Source: Holophagales bacterium
GTDB lineage: Bacteria > Acidobacteriota > Thermoanaerobaculia > UBA5066
DNA length: 64,000 bases
Direction of reading: 5' to 3'
Assembly: GCA_016714815.1 (NCBI GenBank)
Contig: JADKBZ010000005.1
Location: 186,001 to 250,000 of the forward strand
Shown: one piece after another, positions 43,893-51,126 of the stretch
How positions within the stretch are numbered: position 1 is the stretch's first letter
How the letters are laid out: each line of letters begins with the position of its first letter
Notes under the pieces: model-generated
What the model saw: only the letters and a program-made list of their open reading frames with translations
Told to the model about the DNA's origin: nothing
Database searches by the model: none
Made by a program: the position numbers and the translations under genes

Positions 43893-44141
43893 ATGACGTA
43901 CTCCGTGCCGATCGACTCTGATCGCGTCTGCCCGACCTGCGGCTCGCCAGTCGTGACGCCCTCGCCAGCCAACGGCCGCGCCGAGCGATGCCCCTTCTGC
44001 GGCTCGGGACTCTCTCCTGAGACAGAACCCACGTGGCGAGGACCGTGGCCGCCTCGCCCCTCTTGCCGCCCGCGGAGGCGCCGCATAGAGTTCCGGGTGC
44101 CGCGTCGGGAGGAAGAGCCTGCGTGCTCCCCGGCGTGGTGA
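43893..44141 (+). CDS. Small zinc-ribbon protein
   Basis: An 82-residue protein with CPTCGSPV and CPFCGSGL, a four-Cys zinc ribbon, followed by an Arg/Pro-rich tail. It starts with the ATG at 43893 and ends in a TGA that overlaps a GTG start (GTGA) of the next frame. Its position just ahead of the recombinase suggests an accessory DNA-binding factor, which is inference. Confidence 0.45.
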   Translation: MTYSVPIDSDRVCPTCGSPVVTPSPANGRAERCPFCGSGLSPETEPTWRGPWPPRPSCRPRRRRIEFRVPRREEEPACSPAW

Positions 44142-44452
44142 TCCCTCCCTCTCCGGCCAGCTCGACGGTCCCCGCCTTCAGCCCTGCGCTGGAAGAGGCC
44201 ATGTGCGCCCGCGTCGCTGAACGCGTCGGCGAGGGAACGACCGACGATGACATCCGCGCCTACCGCGAGGTGCTCTACGCCGTCGCGCTCGTGCTGGACC
44301 GTATGGGATCGCCCCCGTCCTCTTCCCCACAGCCCCATGCGCGCCGCCATCTACGTCCGAAAGTCCACCGAGTCAGACGACCGGCAGGTCCTGAGCCTCA
44401 GCGCGCAGATCGTTTGGGCGCGCGAAGCGTGCGCCCGGCTCGGAATCGCTGA
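44138..44452 (+). CDS. Small hypothetical protein, uncertain
   Basis: A possible 104-residue protein from a GTG overlapping the previous stop. Its first 60 residues contain a helical stretch (FSPALEEAMCARVAERVGEG; IRAYREVLYAVALVLDRMG) with real-protein character. However, the last 115 bases overlap the recombinase gene in another frame, so its C-terminus is doubtful. I recognise no family. Confidence 0.33.
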   Translation: MIPPSPASSTVPAFSPALEEAMCARVAERVGEGTTDDDIRAYREVLYAVALVLDRMGSPPSSSPQPHARRHLRPKVHRVRRPAGPEPQRADRLGARSVRPARNR

Positions 44453-45863
44453 CCCCGTCCTCTTCGAGGAGAAGCAGTCGGCGAAGACGCCGGGCCGCCC
44501 CGAGTTCAATCGGCTCATGACGATGGTTGAGAAGGGCGCCCTCGACACGGTCCTATGTTGGAAGGCGGACCGCCTCGCCCGAAACGCGCTCGACGGAGGC
44601 CGGGTCGTCTGGGCGATGGAGACGAAAAAGCTCACCCAGGTCGTGACCGCGGACCGGACATACATCGGCGAGCCCGACGAGGAGTTCATCCTGAGCCTCG
44701 AGCTGGGCTTATCTGCGAAGTACTCGAAGGACCTCTCGAAGAACATCCGACGCGGCATCCAGGAGAAGCTTCGCCGGGGCGAGTGGCCCTGTATCGCGCC
44801 GCTCGGGTACCGAAACCTCCGCGAGAGTGCCGACCATGCCGTCATCGTCGTGGATGAGCCGATGGCGAAGATCGTCCGCGAGCTGTTCCGCCTCGCTGCG
44901 TCCGGGAGCTATTCCCTCGCCGCGCTCGCCAGGACGGCCCGCGACGGTTGGGGCCTCACGCTCCCGAAGCGCCGACCGAACACGACCGCGAAGGGACTCG
45001 GCGTCACGACGGTCGACCACATCCTGAAGAACCCCTTCTACTACGGCGCGATGCGAGTGAAGGGCCAGCTCTACGCCGGGACGCACTCGCCGCTCGTGAC
45101 GAAGGACCTCTTCGACCGCGTCCAGGAGATCGTCGCTGCACGCCGCACGAAGGCCGAGCGTCCGAAGAGCCGCGTCTTCGCCCTCACGGGTCTGGTCCGC
45201 TGCGCGAAATGCGGGCGGCGTCTCACAGCCTACACGCAGGCGAAGCCTTCCGGGAAGGTCTACTGCTACTACACCTGCACGAACAGGATGCGCCGCCGCT
45301 GCGATCTCCCACCGGTCTCCGAACTGGCTGCCTTCGTCCCGGTCCGAGAGACCCTCAAGAAACTCTCCTTCACGGAGCGCGACGTGGACCTCGCTCTCGG
45401 GATGGTGGCCGAGCTGCGCGAGAGGGCGTCACAGGACCTTGTGCAGCGCAGCGCTGATCTCAATACGCGGATCAACGAGGTGAAGAAGGCCCAGGGGACG
45501 CTCCTCGACCTCCTGCTCTCTGGAACCGTTCCGCGAGCGGACTACGAGCGCAAGCGCGCGGATCTTGGGACTACCGAGACGAACTTCACGCTGGAGCGCG
45601 ACGGGCTCGCCGATAGTCGCGCCACAAAGCTCGAACAGCTCCGTTCCTATTTCGGATCGCTCAAGGATGCGGTCGCCGTCTTTGACGCTGCCGACGCGGC
45701 CGGGAAGAAGGATCTCCTCCGCCGGATCGGGATCGAACTCGAGGCCGACGACGACGGAGCGCGCGTGCTCGTCGGAAAACCCGCGTCGGTGCTGCTGAAC
45801 CGCGCGGGTGCTCCAGTGACGTGGAGGCTGCTGGAGGATGCTCTGAGGGCGATCGACGTCTAG
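44337..45863 (+). CDS. Large serine recombinase (site-specific integrase)
   Basis: A 508-residue recombinase. The N-terminal resolvase domain starts AAIYVRKSTESDDRQVLSL with the catalytic Ser after YVRK; CWKADRLARNALDGG is the conserved Arg-containing motif. The recombinase domain follows (GIQEKLRRGEWPCIAPLGYR), then the zinc ribbon CAKCGRRLT...CYYTC...RRRC near residues 285-325, and a coiled-coil C-terminus (LNTRINEVKKAQGTLLDLLL). It could integrate and excise the element. The ATG at 44337 gives the family start. Serine integrases usually sit next to their att site, possibly in 45864-46310, which conflicts with the tRNA scar and suggests more than one integration module. Confidence 0.92.
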   Translation: MRAAIYVRKSTESDDRQVLSLSAQIVWAREACARLGIADPVLFEEKQSAKTPGRPEFNRLMTMVEKGALDTVLCWKADRLARNALDGGRVVWAMETKKLTQVVTADRTYIGEPDEEFILSLELGLSAKYSKDLSKNIRRGIQEKLRRGEWPCIAPLGYRNLRESADHAVIVVDEPMAKIVRELFRLAASGSYSLAALARTARDGWGLTLPKRRPNTTAKGLGVTTVDHILKNPFYYGAMRVKGQLYAGTHSPLVTKDLFDRVQEIVAARRTKAERPKSRVFALTGLVRCAKCGRRLTAYTQAKPSGKVYCYYTCTNRMRRRCDLPPVSELAAFVPVRETLKKLSFTERDVDLALGMVAELRERASQDLVQRSADLNTRINEVKKAQGTLLDLLLSGTVPRADYERKRADLGTTETNFTLERDGLADSRATKLEQLRSYFGSLKDAVAVFDAADAAGKKDLLRRIGIELEADDDGARVLVGKPASVLLNRAGAPVTWRLLEDALRAIDV

Positions 45864-46310
45864 CCCTTGTGATCGTTGTGCACGGTGCGCATGCAGCCCA
45901 TCCTCTGCGCAGTCCCTTCAAACCCGATTCGTCATTCGTCGCTTCGCTTCCACCTATCGCTAGCACGAGGAAGCCCGGTCAGTGCGCATCGCGCATGATC
46001 TTGGCATCGAGCCGAAGGCTGCACTACCCGTAATTCGGTCTGCGATCGAGCGGCTCTCGCAGCACCTGGGCCATCCCATCGGGGTTACCTCGTCCGATAC
46101 CGTCACACTTCGTCTCCCAACTATGTTCAATGCTCTCGCCCTCGCCCCAATCACGCCCATCGCATAACGCCCTCGTCCGTATCCGTCCCCTTGCACCAAC
46201 GCGGCTTCAAGCACTGTTGAGCTTCAGGCCGTTCTTCGTATTCTGACGCGCTGAGATCTCGATCGCCTACCTCGGGGGAGTGGTGGGGCATAGAAGGGGA
46301 GGGAAGGAAG
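45864..46310. other. Intergenic region downstream of the recombinase
   Basis: No gene I can support. Short open frames exist on both strands (for example 45982-46167 plus, encoding MRIAHDLGIEPKAALPVIRS and more), but none has an RBS or a recognised family. As the flank of a serine recombinase gene it could contain an att site; I see no clear inverted repeat with a 2-bp core. Confidence 0.4.
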
Positions 46311-46595
46311 CTACTCGACGATGAGGACGCCACGCATCTCCTGGTGCCCGCTACCGCAGGCGATGTCGCAGCCGAACGCGAACGCGCCGCGCTTGTCCGC
46401 GACAAAGCTCACTGTCGACGTCTGGCTCGGGAGGATGGTCTGGGAAACGTCGAACTCGAGCAGGCTGAAACTGTGGGGCACGTCGCGGCTCGTGAGCACG
46501 ACCGTGACGTGCGTGCCCTTCTTCACGCGAATGGTCGCCGGCTCGAAACCCCACTGAAAGGCTTCGACCGGAACCGACTGCATATCGCCCGACAT
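46311..46595 (-). CDS. CuA-type cupredoxin domain protein
   Basis: A 94-residue cupredoxin. FEPATIRVKKGTHVTVVLTS and DVPHSFSLLEF give the first His ligand; the C-terminal loop CDIACGSGHQEM has the spacing C-X3-C-X3-H-X2-M of the binuclear CuA site of cytochrome oxidase subunit II and N2O reductase. There is no signal peptide in this frame. Inserting one base in the CCCC tract at 46607-46610 would join it to the upstream 153-codon frame through a Met/His-rich linker, so it is probably the C-terminal domain of an exported lipoprotein starting at 47484. Confidence 0.75.
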   Translation of the reverse strand: MSGDMQSVPVEAFQWGFEPATIRVKKGTHVTVVLTSRDVPHSFSLLEFDVSQTILPSQTSTVSFVADKRGAFAFGCDIACGSGHQEMRGVLIVE

Positions 46596-46984
46596 CGTCG
46601 AGCCGTCCCCATCTCGTGTGTCATCGCATCCGGCGGTTCATCTGCGACACCATCGGGAGGTGCGACCACGTCATAGACATTCCTCGCAGAGACCATCCGG
46701 CCGTCTGTAGGAAACACCGTGAAGATCACGTACCGACCCGGTTGAGGAATCTTCGTCGCGAACGCGATCTGGTTCGGCTCCAAGGAGAGCATGCCACCAT
46801 GGCCACCACGAATGACCGCCCAGCTCGGCACCGGGCTAAGGGTGTCTTCGCGGAGGATGGCGACGTGCGCTTCCCCTCGGTCGATCGCGAAGGGAAGGCT
46901 GCCGGAGGAGCTTTGCCTCGTGATGCTCGCGATGAGAACGAGGTCGACCCCTGCGATGAGCGGGGACGCAACCTCAGGAGTCAC
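46523..46984 (-). CDS. Extracytoplasmic domain in copper operon (frameshift piece)
   Basis: A 153-codon frame whose first 115 residues (ASPLIAGVDLVLIASITRQS, LPFAIDRGEAHVAILREDTL, GGHGGMLSLEPNQIAFATKI, GRYVIFTVFPTDGRMV) align by eye with residues near the end of the protein at 61629-62327 (RELAIRLTDATSG, YLGAFGHAVLLRQDD, GRYTAFVQNLVG). It starts at GTG 46984, overlapping the preceding stop, but has no signal peptide. Both ends look like one-base frameshifts at G/C tracts (47005-47008 and 46607-46610). I read it as the middle domain of one exported copper-binding protein. Confidence 0.6.
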   Translation of the reverse strand: MTPEVASPLIAGVDLVLIASITRQSSSGSLPFAIDRGEAHVAILREDTLSPVPSWAVIRGGHGGMLSLEPNQIAFATKIPQPGRYVIFTVFPTDGRMVSARNVYDVVAPPDGVADEPPDAMTHEMGTARRCRAICSRFRSKPFSGVSSRRPFA

Positions 46985-47484
46985 CGTGTAGCGACCGACC
47001 TGCTGGGGCCGTCGTCGACCTGGAGGTCTGACGGCGCACGCATGTCCGCGGAACCGATCGTGAGGTCTCCGCGAACCGTCGTGCGGGTTTGGTCCCGCAA
47101 CGTGACGTCGGCGAAGAGGACGTACGGGCGCGCTCTCGCGACTGTCACGGAGGACTTGAACTCGCCTGTCGCGGGGTCGAGCACGGGGTGGAGGTCCTGG
47201 ATCTCCTGGAGGTCTTGCGACACGACGCTCAGGTGGAGCGGCGTCCCGCCTTCCGATGCGAAAGACTCCTGAATGACACCGTCTCTCCGGAGCGTGAGGC
47301 GGAGCGCCGCCGCACGCCCGGGCGTCAGCTCCTCAGGGGAGGTTCGGACCTCTAGCGACCATCCCGGCGTCGCAGATGCAGTCGGCGCGCTGGACGGCGG
47401 TGAAGTCAGCGCAGTTGTGCTGACACTGCACGCAGCGAGGCCGAGGAGAAGCATGGCTGACGCGGACTGGGGAACGACAGGCAC
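46981..47484 (-). CDS. Lipoprotein with HxHP-type (YtkA-like) domain, copper operon
   Basis: A 167-residue frame starting with a lipoprotein signal (SASAMLLLGLAACSVS, lipobox LAAC). The body contains TPLHLSVVSQDLQEIQDLHP and ARPYVLFADVTLRD, matching the domain at the end of the second copper ATPase (HLFVVRSDLSVFRHEHPEW, GTYDVYADVV). This domain recurs in heavy-metal-associated exported proteins. Adding one C to the CCCC tract at 47005-47008 would continue the frame into the next piece. It lies between a membrane protein gene and the cupredoxin, within one overlapping operon. Confidence 0.65.
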   Translation of the reverse strand: MPVVPQSASAMLLLGLAACSVSTTALTSPPSSAPTASATPGWSLEVRTSPEELTPGRAAALRLTLRRDGVIQESFASEGGTPLHLSVVSQDLQEIQDLHPVLDPATGEFKSSVTVARARPYVLFADVTLRDQTRTTVRGDLTIGSADMRAPSDLQVDDGPSRSVATR

Positions 47485-47505
47485 CTGGGGCGGTGGGGAG
47501 CGGGA

Positions 47506-48294
47506 CTAGGAGCTGAAGGCACGTGCCGCTGGACGCGCGGGCACGTCACGAGGCCGGGTGGCTTCTGACAGGATCGGAGACACCGCAGACGGCGGGGACG
47601 AGAAGTAGACGAACAGGACGTGTGCCTGATCGAGAAGCGCCTGGAGGGTCTCAGCGTCAACACCTTTCCCTTCGAGAGGCCCGAGAATGAGATAGGTCTG
47701 GTGAGATGCCCACCGATCTGAGCTCCACCGCACCGCGAGCGCTCGCGGGTCTCCCGCCTGATCGGGCGAGAACTCGAGCGCGAGGAGGTCAGCGTTGCCG
47801 ATCGGCGCTCGCGGTACGGTGGACCCAGGGCGCGAGAGGCAGTGTTCGCCCAACGTCCGACCGGAACCGCGGTCAACGAACCGCAGGACCCCCCACGGGG
47901 CGCGAGCTGTCGTCGTCACTGCGAGGGCGAGGAGGCGCTGTATGGCCTCGCGCCTGCCTCGGCTCGTCGGGGCTGTCTCGCGCAGGACGTCGCTCGTCAC
48001 CTCCTGCAAGAGCGGCAGGCGTCGGTTCACGGTCCCGATGTAGCGGAATGAGTCGAGCAGCTTCTCGTTGGCCAGTTGCTTCTCCTCCTGGAGTGCGGCG
48101 TTCCGACGATCGGCGCGGCGCAGGCCCGCGCGGTGGAGGAAGTACGTGGCCGCAGCAGCAGCGAGGATGAGGAGTGTCGCGAGAGACTGTGCCCACGCGG
48201 ACGTAAGGAAGAGCACGTGCCCTTGCAGCACGTGGGGCTGTGCGAGGAGGGCGATAAATAGGAGTACGTAGGTGACGGAGGCGCGCGGGCTCAC
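47506..48294 (-). CDS. Membrane protein with coiled coil and GAF-like domain
   Basis: A 262-residue protein. Two N-terminal transmembrane helices (VTYVLLFIALLAQ; AQSLATLLILAAAAATYFL) are followed by a coiled coil (ADRRNAALQEEKQLANEKLL) and a domain resembling GAF or sensor folds (WGVLRFVDRGSGRTLGEHCL). No kinase or output domain follows. GTG at 48294 is chosen because it overlaps the DUF302 stop as GTGA. It may sense a metal or redox signal at the membrane; this is inference from the operon. Confidence 0.6.
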   Translation of the reverse strand: MSPRASVTYVLLFIALLAQPHVLQGHVLFLTSAWAQSLATLLILAAAAATYFLHRAGLRRADRRNAALQEEKQLANEKLLDSFRYIGTVNRRLPLLQEVTSDVLRETAPTSRGRREAIQRLLALAVTTTARAPWGVLRFVDRGSGRTLGEHCLSRPGSTVPRAPIGNADLLALEFSPDQAGDPRALAVRWSSDRWASHQTYLILGPLEGKGVDAETLQALLDQAHVLFVYFSSPPSAVSPILSEATRPRDVPARPAARAFSS

Positions 48295-48785
48295 GTACAG
48301 GTGGTGGGTGAGGAGGTGAGGGCGAGGAACCAATTACGCTCCGGCGCGTGGGCGTATGGCGTGGTCGGGGAGAAGGTGTCGTGGATGTGGGAGAAGACTC
48401 GGACGAGGGACTCCTCGGCCTGCGCCGCGAGCGAAGCGACGGACGGACCGAATCGCCCGAGCGCCGCGGTCGGCCGGAGGGCTGCGACGACCGTCGAGCC
48501 GTCCTCCTCGCGGAGGACGATGTTGCACGGGAGTGCGAGCGCGGCAGTAGCGTTCGCAGCGATCACTTCTGCAGCGAGGCGTGGGTTGCAGGCGCCGAGG
48601 GTCTTGTGCGGCGGAGAGTCGATGCCGAGCTTCTCGCGGAATCGCAGCTGGAAGTCGACCTCGGTGATGACGCCGAACTGCTCAGCTTGGAGCGCAGACC
48701 TGACGACGGATTCAGCGTCGGGGAGCGCGAGGGGGAGGGTGACGGTGAGTACGTCCCGGGAGGTGGGCATCAGGGAGAGGGTCAC
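48291..48785 (-). CDS. DUF302 domain protein
   Basis: A 164-residue protein with the DUF302 signature: ALQAEQFGVITEVDFQLRFREKL, LGACNPRLAAEVIAANATAA and LPCNIVLREEDGSTVVA. The family is small, cytoplasmic or periplasmic, and often co-occurs with metal or sulfur stress genes; its biochemistry is unknown. The ATG at 48785 overlaps the preceding Met-rich gene's stop (ATGA), and its own stop overlaps the next start, so expression is coupled. Confidence 0.85.
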   Translation of the reverse strand: MTLSLMPTSRDVLTVTLPLALPDAESVVRSALQAEQFGVITEVDFQLRFREKLGIDSPPHKTLGACNPRLAAEVIAANATAALALPCNIVLREEDGSTVVAALRPTAALGRFGPSVASLAAQAEESLVRVFSHIHDTFSPTTPYAHAPERNWFLALTSSPTTCT

Positions 48786-49336
48786 TGATTGGTGGGCGCC
48801 GGCGCGGACGGCGAGAGCGATGCGGAACCGGCACCCCTGTCCGTCCCCATTGCACGTTCCATCGTGCCGCTATCCATCATGGAGCCGTCTGGCATGAGGT
48901 GGTCGGGGCTCGCGGGCGCGGTGTTGAGACGGGGGGCCGTGGAAGCCGAGCCGTTCGGACTGATGCCCGGCCCTCCCTGGAGGTCGCGGGAATCGCGCAT
49001 CATGTCGCCCATCATTGTCCACTGCCCGTCCGTCGCGGCGCGGTTGGACGCTCCGGCGTCGTAGCGCATGAGCTGCGCCTGGTCCTGCGGGAGCGCATGC
49101 ATCCCGGCGTACGGTGCGCTCCAGCTCGAAATCATCGCGACGATGCCCGAGAGAACACCAAGCGCAAAGGCCGTCAGGCCGACCGTTCGGAGGCGTTCCG
49201 GTGCGAGCGAGCGGGTTGCCCATACGAGGAGCAGCACGGCACCGCTGATCCAGAGCGTGGCGCCGATCCAGTGGAAAAGCGAGGCCGCGAGCGTGAGCGG
49301 TGACGAGGGGAGGAGACTGTTCATCATGGAGTCCAT
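48782..49336 (-). CDS. Membrane protein with Met-rich copper-binding-like tail
   Basis: A 184-residue protein with two transmembrane helices (LFHWIGATLWISGAVLLLVW; VGLTAFALGVLSGIVAMI) and a periplasmic-type tail full of methionines (WTMMGDMMRDSRD; LMPDGSMMDSGTMERAMG). Met clusters of this sort bind Cu+ in CopA/PcoA-type and CusB-type proteins. It is the first gene of the five-to-six-gene minus-strand copper operon. The ATG at 49336 follows a promoter with TTGACT and the shared motif at 49406-49423. Confidence 0.7.
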   Translation of the reverse strand: MDSMMNSLLPSSPLTLAASLFHWIGATLWISGAVLLLVWATRSLAPERLRTVGLTAFALGVLSGIVAMISSWSAPYAGMHALPQDQAQLMRYDAGASNRAATDGQWTMMGDMMRDSRDLQGGPGISPNGSASTAPRLNTAPASPDHLMPDGSMMDSGTMERAMGTDRGAGSASLSPSAPAPTNQ

Positions 49337-49405
49337 GGTGAGGAGGGTGAGAGAGTGAGGGGGAGACCACGGTCGTGCCCGGATACACCTTGCGATGTGA
49401 CCACA

Positions 49406-49457
49406 ACCTATGGTACTGGTGTAGACACACCATCCTCCGGCGACCGCAGAGAGTCAA
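49406..49457 (-). promoter_or_regulatory. Copper-operon promoter with shared 18-bp operator-like motif
   Basis: The motif ACCTATGGTACTGGTGTA occupies 49406-49423 (plus-strand reading). On the minus strand a -35 box TTGACT (49452-49457) and, after 17 bases, a weak -10 GATGGT (49429-49434) lie just upstream, with five bases between the -10 and the motif. The same geometry is found at 52733-52785 and 55751-55802. The aminotransferase gene starts on the other side, so the site may control both. Confidence 0.65.
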
Positions 49458-49538
49458 GCGCGTGGAGTGGAACCTGAAGCGGCGTTCATCCCAGATTCAT
49501 GTTCCGGCGCGCTCCTACCCCCCACGCCAACGTCTCGA

Positions 49539-50633
49539 ATGCTCAGTCTCGTCGCGAGTTCGTACGCAAGTGCGCAGCCCCGGATGACCGGACCGGGGGT
49601 CGACGTCAGCGGCCTCCGCCGCCTCGACCTCGCGGAAGGGGCATTTTCGCCATCGCCGGCGGTGATGCGTGCGCTTCGCGCTGTGAGGCGATCGGCTCTC
49701 TCGGAGCTCCCCGACCGCGAGGCCAAACGTCTGCGACGAGCAATCGCCACCTTCCTCGGCGTGACGCACGAGAACGTCGCGGTCTTCTCCGGGACAGACG
49801 AGATCATTGACGTCATCCCTCGGACATACCTGGACCCGGGCGATGTCGCTGTCGCCGTGGTCCCCACGTTCGGGCGCCTCATCCGAACGAGCGAGAAGGT
49901 CGGGGCACGAGTGAAGTTCCACGCGCTCAGAGAAGACCGTGGCTTCACTTTGGGGCTCGATGACGTGGCGGGGATCTCGGAGGACGTCGTCCGGGCAGGA
50001 GCCCGCATCGTCTGGCTCTGCTCCCCTGGTAACCCAACCGGTCGCGTCATCGCCACCGATCTCGTTGAGCTCCTCGCTGGGCAATTCCCGGACGTGAAGT
50101 TCATTGTCGATGAGGCATACCAGGAGTACGTGAGCCTCGACCCGCGTCGGTCCTCCGTGTCGCTAATCGCGAAGTACGAGAACGTCATCGTCCTGCGCAC
50201 ATTCTCCAAGGCGTTCGGGCTCGCCGGGGTTCGCATCGGATACGCGGTCGCAGCGGAGCGGACGTGTGCGGAGCTCGCAACACTCCGCATCGCGTTCAGT
50301 ACGTCGGTCGTTGGGCAGGAGCTGGCCGTGGCAGCCCTGAGCGATCTCGAGTACACGGAGAGACTCGTAGCGCGTGTGAGGAAGGAGCGAAGGCGTCTGG
50401 AACGGGTCCTCGATGCGAAGGCTGCCCTCGTGTACGTCAGAGGTTCAGTGTCGAACATCATCCTCGTACGACACCAACACGAAGACCTCCACGCGGTCCT
50501 CGCGCGACACAGCATCGCGAGTCTGGACCTTCGGGGAAACCCAGGATTGGAGCACGCGAACTTCGTGCGTCTGTCAATCGGTCGGCCGAATGACAACCGA
50601 TTCCTACGTGACGTGGTCAGAACGATTGGGTAA
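49539..50633 (+). CDS. PLP-dependent aminotransferase, HisC-like
   Basis: A 364-residue class I/II aminotransferase. Visible are SGTDEIIDVIPRTYLDPGD, the cofactor-binding CSPGNPTGRV, FIVDEAYQEY, and the Schiff-base lysine segment RTFSKAFGLAGVRIGY, plus the C-terminal FVRLSIGRPNDN Arg motif. The family includes histidinol-phosphate aminotransferases, but location in a copper/RiPP island suggests a specialised substrate. No good RBS marks the start: ATG 49539 or GTG 49467. It is divergent from the copper operon and convergent with the RiPP operon. Methanobactin clusters also contain an aminotransferase (MbnN); relation is not shown. Confidence 0.82.
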   Translation: MLSLVASSYASAQPRMTGPGVDVSGLRRLDLAEGAFSPSPAVMRALRAVRRSALSELPDREAKRLRRAIATFLGVTHENVAVFSGTDEIIDVIPRTYLDPGDVAVAVVPTFGRLIRTSEKVGARVKFHALREDRGFTLGLDDVAGISEDVVRAGARIVWLCSPGNPTGRVIATDLVELLAGQFPDVKFIVDEAYQEYVSLDPRRSSVSLIAKYENVIVLRTFSKAFGLAGVRIGYAVAAERTCAELATLRIAFSTSVVGQELAVAALSDLEYTERLVARVRKERRRLERVLDAKAALVYVRGSVSNIILVRHQHEDLHAVLARHSIASLDLRGNPGLEHANFVRLSIGRPNDNRFLRDVVRTIG

Positions 50634-50681
50634 TCCCCGGCGTTGACGCGTCGAAGTCCCTGTTTAGGGCGATACAGAAAA

Positions 50682-50715
50682 GCCCCCTCGTTCGCGAAAG
50701 TGCGAACGAGGGGGC
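50682..50715 (-). terminator. Rho-independent terminator of the RiPP operon
   Basis: A perfect 14-bp stem, GCCCCCTCGTTCGC (50682-50695) and GCGAACGAGGGGGC (50702-50715), with a six-base loop. On the minus strand the stem is followed by TTTTCTG, giving the T-tract expected for a minus-strand terminator after the third precursor gene. Confidence 0.85.
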
Positions 50716-50763
50716 GAGAAGAGCGGCTCGCGCAGCTGCGAGCGAGGGGTGCGTGGGTCTGCC

Positions 50764-50835
50764 TCAGCAGGCGCCGGCGTAGCAGGACGGGCCGGCAGCG
50801 CGGACGCTGCGCTTGCGGTTGATCTTCTTGATCAT
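50764..50835 (-). CDS. RiPP precursor peptide, copy 3
   Basis: A 23-residue peptide with leader-like MIKKINRKRSVR and core AAGPSCYAGAC, ending exactly at a Cys (CX4C). The start ATG is preceded by AAGGAGGTGA, a near-perfect Shine-Dalgarno, with four bases between. The first 12 residues are encoded by DNA identical to the other two copies, whereas the last 11 differ at four residues (A13, G15, Y19, A20 versus V, A, F, R). A conserved leader and variable core is the hallmark of ribosomally made, modified peptides. A terminator follows. Confidence 0.82.
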   Translation of the reverse strand: MIKKINRKRSVRAAGPSCYAGAC

Positions 50836-50906
50836 GGAGCTCACCTCCTTCCGTCGTGGATTCAGTGGCGATCTCCGTGAGGAGTGCCAGGTGGAGTGAG
50901 AAGCGC

Positions 50907-50978
50907 CTAGCAGGCGCCGCGGAAGCAAGACGGGGCCGCCACGCGGACGCTGCGCTTGCGGTTGATCTTCTTGATCAT
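50907..50978 (-). CDS. RiPP precursor peptide, copy 2
   Basis: A 23-residue peptide, MIKKINRKRSVR followed by VAAPSCFRGAC, identical to copy 1 at DNA level. It has a strong Shine-Dalgarno (AAGGAGGTGA) and lies 71 bases from each neighbour. The leader is Lys/Arg-rich; the C-terminal CX4C would be the modification target of the radical SAM enzyme. Confidence 0.82.
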   Translation of the reverse strand: MIKKINRKRSVRVAAPSCFRGAC

Positions 50979-51049
50979 GGAGCTCACCTCCTTCCGTCGT
51001 GGATTCAGTGGCGATCTCCGTGAGGAGTGCCAGGTGGAGTGAGAAGCGC

Positions 51050-51121
51050 CTAGCAGGCGCCGCGGAAGCAAGACGGGGCCGCCACGCGGACGCTGCGCTT
51101 GCGGTTGATCTTCTTGATCAT
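51050..51121 (-). CDS. RiPP precursor peptide, copy 1
   Basis: The first of three precursor genes after the radical SAM gene. The peptide is MIKKINRKRSVR-VAAPSCFRGAC, 23 residues. Its Shine-Dalgarno AAGGAGGTGA overlaps the last codons and TGA of the maturase gene (51127-51129), so translation is likely coupled to the maturase. The annotated unit is too short for routine gene finders. Confidence 0.83.
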   Translation of the reverse strand: MIKKINRKRSVRVAAPSCFRGAC

Positions 51122-51126
51122 GGAGC

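Larger units (their letters stand above)
50836..51121. repeat. Two identical 143-bp tandem units carrying precursor genes
   Basis: Units 50836-50978 and 50979-51121 are identical by eye, each holding a precursor gene plus 71 bases of spacer that includes the Shine-Dalgarno of the next gene. The third gene (50764-50835) continues the period but has diverged in its 3' half. This indicates recent tandem duplication. Confidence 0.9.

Noticed and set aside
45960..46214. Small open frames downstream of the recombinase on both strands
   Set aside because: No RBS, no family and mutual overlap; not supported as genes.
50836..51121. 143-bp repeats considered as CRISPR or an origin iteron
   Set aside because: Each unit holds an SD, an ATG and a 23-codon peptide gene; the leader/core pattern explains the repeats better.
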